A stretch of DNA of 64,000 nucleotides from Hermatobates lingyangjiaoensis (taxonomy: Eukaryota > Arthropoda > Insecta > Hemiptera > Hermatobatidae). The stretch lies in contig JAPFBL010000104.1 of assembly GCA_026182355.1 (NCBI GenBank), positions 2,535,501-2,599,500 on the forward strand, in the 5' to 3' direction. Below are positions 57,776 to 64,000 of this stretch, piece after piece. A model generated the notes under the pieces. That model was not told the origin of the DNA. It was given only the letters and a program-made list of their open reading frames with translations, and made no database searches. The position numbers and the translations under genes were made by a program. The number at the start of each line of letters is the position of its first letter. The first letter of the stretch is position 1.

Positions 57776-60700
57776 GTAAGTGGGCATGTTTATGTGTTAT
57801 AGTATACAATATTATTCGGTTTCCAATTTACTGTAAAGGATGTTTATATTGATAAGAGTGAAAGCGGATTGAAATCAAGCAGACAATCCAACCTCATATA
57901 CTGTCCTAATCTGTAATATCCTAATCCTAATACTGTCACATCCATTGTTCTTTCAAGACCAATCGTGATATGTTAGTGCTCTAGACATATCAAAGACTTC
58001 TCAAAGGGTTTCGATGAGATTTCTAGAGTTTTGAATGATTCAAATATGTCCTTTTGCGAACACATTGTTATTAGTGATAACTAACAGTGATTTTCTTCCA
58101 AAGAAGAGCTAGTCAGTGCAAACAGGTTATATGGTTTTACCAATGGCGTGATGAAATTTGTTCACCACTCTGAAAACATTCTAGAGATATCAACATTTTC
58201 TTAGTCAAAACAGGCTAAACATAAAAAGGTTTCAAGATTTGAAGAAGAAACGCTAGCTCCCTATCCGTATTAAACATATCTGTAACCCCAAATACTGAAG
58301 AAGACACTGAGGCTCATCAAGTCCACATTCTCGGAGCAGAAGAATAAATAAACTGGAGGTAAGTTTCATTCTTTTAAGCGTTACACTTTTCGTATAGTAT
58401 TTGATTTAGTAATAAAATTTCCCTAAGATTCGTATATTGTGTGTCTTCAACTATTTGGAGAATAAGACTTCCCAGACTTCAAACATTTTTAGAACCATTA
58501 CCCTAGAATGTGATAATGGCTGCAAACATGAAATCACCTAATACCGTAGCAAAGTGTTTATCTTGAATGGACATTAGTAATGAGACCTTCAACATAAGGA
58601 GCCGGACTTCGTTGAAGTATATCAAGCCTATTAACTCATGAAGGTACAAAAAGTGTTTACATCTAAGTCTACTGTGTAATTTAATATATGAAGAATAAAG
58701 TATCATATGAAAATAATTTTTATATGACTACTGTTTAAACTAATTTATAGTAGTTGAAAGGAATATGTGTTTCACGATATTTAAATCCAAATTTACACAA
58801 GAATTGCTCTTGTACTCCCTCGTGTAACATATATGGTTTGAGTGGTGGAAAAGCTTTTAAGGTGTAAGAAGAAGAATTATTGCATTCTATTTTAATTATA
58901 CTGTGCCAGATAACTTAAAATTATTAAATAGAACAGGTGCTTTATGAATTTAAATTTATGTTTATACAATTAATCTCTCACTTTTATGGTAATTAAATCA
59001 ATGGATACACACCTACATTTAGTCAACTTTTCTCAAACTCATATAGTTTGAATGAGGTTTTGAGGTGAATGAAGAGTTTTTATTGCATTTTATTTCAATT
59101 TAACTGTGTATACTAATTACACTTGTTGAATACAAAATTGTTTTAATATCATTAAGTTGTTATTTACATATTTTTTTTATTTTTGCCACTCATTAACCAA
59201 TATATTTTGGGTACAAACACTTTTCACGTGTATAAAAAGACGTGATTACATTATTATTTTAATTTTACTGTGTATATTTAACTACAGTTGTTAAATAGGT
59301 GTGAGTTTTATTATCTTTATGTTTAGAATTATATTACTATTTCAATTTCACTCTTTCTGATAAGGTATATGTTTTGGGGTATAACAAGGTGTGATTGCAT
59401 TCATATTTTTAGAATACTGTATATATTAAGTTTTAGTTGTTGCATAGGTGTATGCTTTTTTATCGTTATCTAGATTTAAATAACTGCTTTTATTTTAGTT
59501 TCTTGTATAACCTATATGTTTTAGGGATGGAAACGCTTTTCAGGTGACTAAAAGGTATGATTGCATTCATATTTTAATTTTACTGTGTACATTAAGTTAT
59601 AATTGTTGAATAAGTATGTGTTTCATTATCTCCAAGTTTAGAGTTACATACAATTTCTATTTTATTCTATCATAAATGCTTTTGAGGTGAATGTAGAGTT
59701 GTTATTGTATTTATTTTAATTTTCCTGTGTATATTAATGCAATATACTATATTAAGTTATAGTTTTGAATACAACATTTTTTATTATCATTAAGTTGATA
59801 TTTGCATGATATTTTTATTTTTGTCTCTCATAAAACTTGTATGTTTTGGGTTAGATAAGATTGTCCGCTGCACCAAAAGGTATGAAATGCATTCTTTAAT
59901 TTTAATTTTACTGTTGTTGAAATGATTGTAGTTGTTGGATGGATATGGGTTTTATTTTCCTTAAATTAGAATTAAGAACTATTTTTGTTTTAGTCTCTTT
60001 TTTTTTTATATGTTTGAGGTAGAAACGATTTTCAACTTTTAAAGAGGTGGGATTAGAAATGTTTTTTAATTGTTTTCTGTAAATTAAATTGTATCTGTTG
60101 TTAAGTAAATGTTTTATGATATTTAAATTTATCGTTGGGTATTTAATCTTGTTCTACTCTCACATGTAACGCATATGCTGTGGAGTAGAGAAGTATTCGA
60201 GCCTATAAATAGGTATAGCTTCATACCTCTTCTTGCAGTATTTCTTGTTACTTTCATGGATTATACATAGAAATGACGTGTTCTCATCTAGTTACAGTGT
60301 GTTGCCTCTGTTTTGTTTGTATTTAGTGAAACATCTTTATTTCCTAATTCTTTTATTTTTTGCTCGTTAACTTATTGATAGTTATTGTAACATGTAAATT
60401 GATTCATGTAGGTCAGTTGGTGAGGGGGGGGCCCTGGGCCTTGGTGGCTACCAGTCGTGGTCCACAGGTGGTGGATAGCATAATGCCCTGTACGACCCGA
60501 TCTTATCCCGAATTGCAATAAAGGGTTCCAAACCAATCCCTCCAGTCCAGTTTTAATAGCATATATGTTTAAATATCTGTAAATGTAACTCAGTTTTTAA
60601 TACACGGACTTCTAATAGTATGCATCTACTTTTTTCATTAAAATCTCTTGTCTAATTTAATTTTGCTTTAGATATCATATTTATCTGAAGGTCTCACATC

Positions 60701-61098
60701 TTTCAAGGGATGCCATATTATTTTATAAAGGACGTTATAAATCTTTTAAGGGCATGTTATAACTAATTTTTACAAGGTAAAACATATAAAAATAAATATT
60801 AAACTATTGAATATTATAAATATTGAAATAATAAATATATTTTAAAATAAAAAAATAATAAAACAAAAAATTATATGAGTTCTTCAGAATCCTGAACCTA
60901 TATAAAACGATTATGAGAAAAGGTCTGATCATATATTATTGTATGATTGTGGTATATTCGTCTCTAATAAATGTACTTCGAAAATAGTTCACCTTTCAAA
61001 ATTTGTTAAAGTAAAATTTGATCACTACGAATTTGTAGGTACATATGATGCGTGTATCTTGTATAGAATGGTAATATTTCAGCTGTAAAAAAATACGT

Positions 61099-64000
61099 GT
61101 GTTAGCATTGCTTGTTACCACGCTACGGTCCAGAATCTTTGATGGATCAAGTTGATATTTTACACAAAATTGGGCCTCATAAAGACGAAGATCCCTATTG
61201 TTTGGGAAGAATTATGCATGATGGGAAAGTCACTTTTTTTGCCAAAAACCGTTTTTTTTTAAAACATTTTTTCTCCTAAACTGATAACCCTAGAGTTTTG
61301 AAATTTTGACATTATCTTTGAGGTTTCAAATGCAACAAACGAAAAATATATTCAGAATTTTAAAACAACAGAAAATATTTTTTTTCAATAAAATGTAAAA
61401 ATTTTGACATATAATTCAATCTCAAACCTTGTGAGAGCGATACAAGCCATACTGTTTGACGGACAAAAAAAAACTATGCCTATAAATAGATCATTATATG
61501 CAGAATGAGTTGAGATATTTTTTCTAAAATTACATTCCCTAAAGGGGCGTTACAGTACGATTTGTGTTTTCAGAAAATGTTTTTTTTACGCTAAACGGCT
61601 CGTTAAAAAAAAAATGAAAATTTGACCAAAAATGGAACAAAAAATTAGCAATTCATAAAAAAAAATCATGAAGTTTCAATTACGGGAAAGAGCAATAACG
61701 ATATAAAAACTCTTTGTTTATCCTAGACTAAGAGATCACCTGCTATACTTGTAGAATTTGTTGTATTTTTACTTTACTATAAGTAAAATAGTGAGCGTGA
61801 AAAAATTCGATCTCGAGATTTTGACGGAATTACATGTTTTGAGGTCCCAGAAGTCGTTTTATGAAGTTTTTACGATGATGTCTGTGTGTGTGTGGGTGGG
61901 TGGGGGTTGGGTGGGTGAGTGTGTTAGCATTGCTTGTTACCACGCTACGGTCCAGAATCTTTGATGGATCAAGTTGATATTTTACACAAAAATGGGCCTC
62001 ATAAAGACGAAGATCCCTATTGTTTGGGAAGAATTATGCATGATGGGAAAGTCACTTTTTTTGCCAAAAACCGTTTTTTTTTAAAACATTTATTTCTCCT
62101 AAACTGATAACCCTAGAGTTTTGAAATTTTGACATTATCTTTGAGGTTTCAAATGCAACAAACGAAAAATATATTGAGAATTTTAAAACAACAGGAAATA
62201 TTTTTTTTTCAATAAAACGTAAAATATTGACATATAATTCAATCTCAAACCTTGTGAGAGCGATACAAGCCATACTGTTTGACGGACAAGAATGAAACTA
62301 TGCCTATAAATAGAACATTATGGGAAAATAAGTTGAAATATTTTTTTCTAAAATTAATTCGCTAAAGGGGCGTTACAGTACGATTTGTGTTTTCAGAAAA
62401 TGTTTTTTTGACGCTAAACGGCTCGTTAAAAAATAATGAAAATTTGACCCAAAATGGAACAAAAAATTAGCAATTCATAAAAAAAAATCATGAAGTTTCA
62501 ATTACGGGAAAGAGCAATAACGATATAAAAACTCTTTGTTTATCCTAGACTAAGAGATCACCTGCTATACTTGTCGAATTTTTTGTATTTTTATACATTG
62601 TTTACATTGACTTAGAAATTTTTTGAGCGAATCCACTGAGATAAAATTGATTTTCTAATGGAAAAATGAAAATATATTATTGACTTATAAGAGATGTAAG
62701 AGGAATAAATTGTGGGTAAATGATAACACTCAATAAAAAAAAATTCGTATATATGTTATTTGGCAAAGGGGAAGGAAAATTATCTTATTAAATACTAAGA
62801 AGCCATAAAATTCCCAGTATAATAATTCTGTTAAAAACCAAAAATGTAAAAGATAATTCAAAAATATAATCTTTCGTTTAGAGATTAATAACTGTAATTA
62901 TCGTACATCTTTAATTAACAAATCACCTTAAAACAACATTTTCTTCGCTGTTTAAGAATTTTTCAGAGAAAAAAAGGGTATTTTACTGTTTCAAATTTGA
63001 AAATTTTACATTATATTCAATGTAGAAAGATGTCAAGTAAACGATGTAAGAAATCTACTGGCTATTTGAACAATAGCCATGTTCTCTTGTAGGATAATAT
63101 TTCGTTTCAAGAAATGTTCACATTGGTTTTTCAAAAATGTTATTACTGCTGTAGTTATACTAATGAAATTATTTGCAAATAATAAATTATTTGTGATGTA
63201 CAAAAATAAGCTTATAAATTGATATGTCCTTCAATCACTATCTGTACTACCTCACGAATGCAATGCTAATAATTATATCCCATTTGATATTTATGTTATG
63301 CTTAAAAAACGTTATGTTTTATATACTGAAGAAATTTGACATTGAGTTACTTATAGTAAAGTAGAGTGTAGGCCACTCCAATTTTTTACATTGTTTACAT
63401 TGACTTAGAAATTTTTTGAGCGAATCCACTGAGATAAAATTGATGTTTCTAATGGAAAAATGAAAATATTATTGACTTATAAGAGATGTAAGATCAATAA
63501 TATTGTGCAGGTAAATGATAACACTCATTAAAAAAAAATTTGTATATATGTTATTTGACAAAGGGGAAGGAAAATGATCTTATTAAATACTAAGAAGCCA
63601 TAAAATCCCAGTATAATAATTCTGTTAAAAACCAAAAATGTAAAAGATAATTCAAAATATAAATCTTTCGTTTAGAGATTAATAACTGTAATTATCGTAC
63701 ATCTTTAATTAACAAATCACCTTAAAACAACATTTTCTTCGCTTTAAAGATGTTTTTCAGAGAAAAAAAGGGTATTTTACTGTTTCAAATTTGAAAATTT
63801 TACATTCATATTCAATGTAAAAGATGTCAAGTAAACGATGTAAGAAATCTACTGGCTATTTGAACAATAGCCATGTTCTCTTGTAGGATAATATTTCGTT
63901 TCAAGAAATGTTCACATTGGTTTTTCAAAAATGTTATTACTGCTGTAGTTATACTAATGAAATTATTTGCAAATAATAAATTATTTGTGATGTACAAAAA
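61099..64000 (+). repeat. second A-B array (within duplicate copy 2, truncated by window end)
   Basis: A units begin at 61099 and 61921, B units at about 62594 and 63384. These correspond to 48907, 49734, 50408 and 51211 in copy 1. Homopolymer lengths differ repeatedly. Confidence 0.9.

Larger units (their letters stand above)
55651..64000 (+). repeat. large direct duplication, copy 2 (runs off the window)
   Basis: Same order and orientation as copy 1, about 12.2 kb downstream, and 65 bases shorter over the shared stretch. Differences are mostly deletions of one to three bases in this copy; substitutions are rare. Confidence 0.97.

Noticed and set aside
1..64000. Bacterial-type systems (operons, CRISPR, prophage, toxin-antitoxin)
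   Set aside because: Gene structure, composition and transposons are eukaryotic throughout; the regular repeats seen are minisatellites or transposon arrays, without spacer structure.

Overview
The window is eukaryotic nuclear DNA, very AT-rich and intron-dominated, and most likely from an insect or other arthropod. The evidence is short exons with GT/AG splice sites, long repeat-filled introns, Helitron and Penelope-like transposon remnants, and many (TA)n microsatellites. I see no bacterial operons, rRNA, convincing tRNA or CRISPR array. The species cannot be fixed from the sequence alone.

One host gene is clear. On the minus strand, from 40507 down to 8875, twelve exons with fully compatible phases encode the C-terminal 685 residues of a dipeptidyl-peptidase-IV-family protein (S9B, prolyl oligopeptidase clan). 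It has the beta-propeller followed by the alpha/beta-hydrolase domain and ends at a stop codon. The N-terminal exons (cytoplasmic tail, membrane anchor, first propeller strands) were not found and probably lie beyond 40507 or outside the window. The nucleophile Ser is replaced by Gly in the motif WGRGYGG, the oxyanion-hole Tyr region reads DGRPG, and the substrate-docking Glu pair is altered (DWLYQEA). Asp and His of the triad remain. This is the pattern of the non-enzymatic DPP6/DPP10 type, which in vertebrates are Kv4 channel auxiliary subunits.

Layout: 1-8560 is AT-rich flank downstream of the gene with a degenerate minisatellite. 8561-40507 is the gene, its introns loaded with repeats: a 1.9-kb unclassified repeat at 11.7-13.5 kb; foldback elements at 14.6, 17.3, 17.7, 29.3 and 37.1-38.5 kb; a 22-copy 31-bp minisatellite at 18.5-19.2 kb; a Penelope-like endonuclease/RT remnant at 25.0-25.7 kb; and a Helitron helicase remnant at 30.1-30.7 kb. 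40.5-43.4 kb is upstream flank or a further intron with a second Helitron remnant. 43415-51829 and 55651-64000 are two near-identical direct copies of one >8.3-kb segment, separated by a unique spacer carrying one plus-strand exon candidate (53280-53426).

The strongest unexplained theme is a family of short foldback elements next to (TA)n tracts. At least six sequence-unrelated versions share one design: CTGANGA, one extra base, a short hairpin, then GAAA. This looks like a hammerhead-ribozyme core, a motif known from Penelope-like retroelements, and a Penelope-like coding remnant is present in the same gene. The second notable point is that the >8-kb duplication differs mainly by 1-3-base deletions in the second copy, which suggests an assembly or polishing artefact as much as biology.
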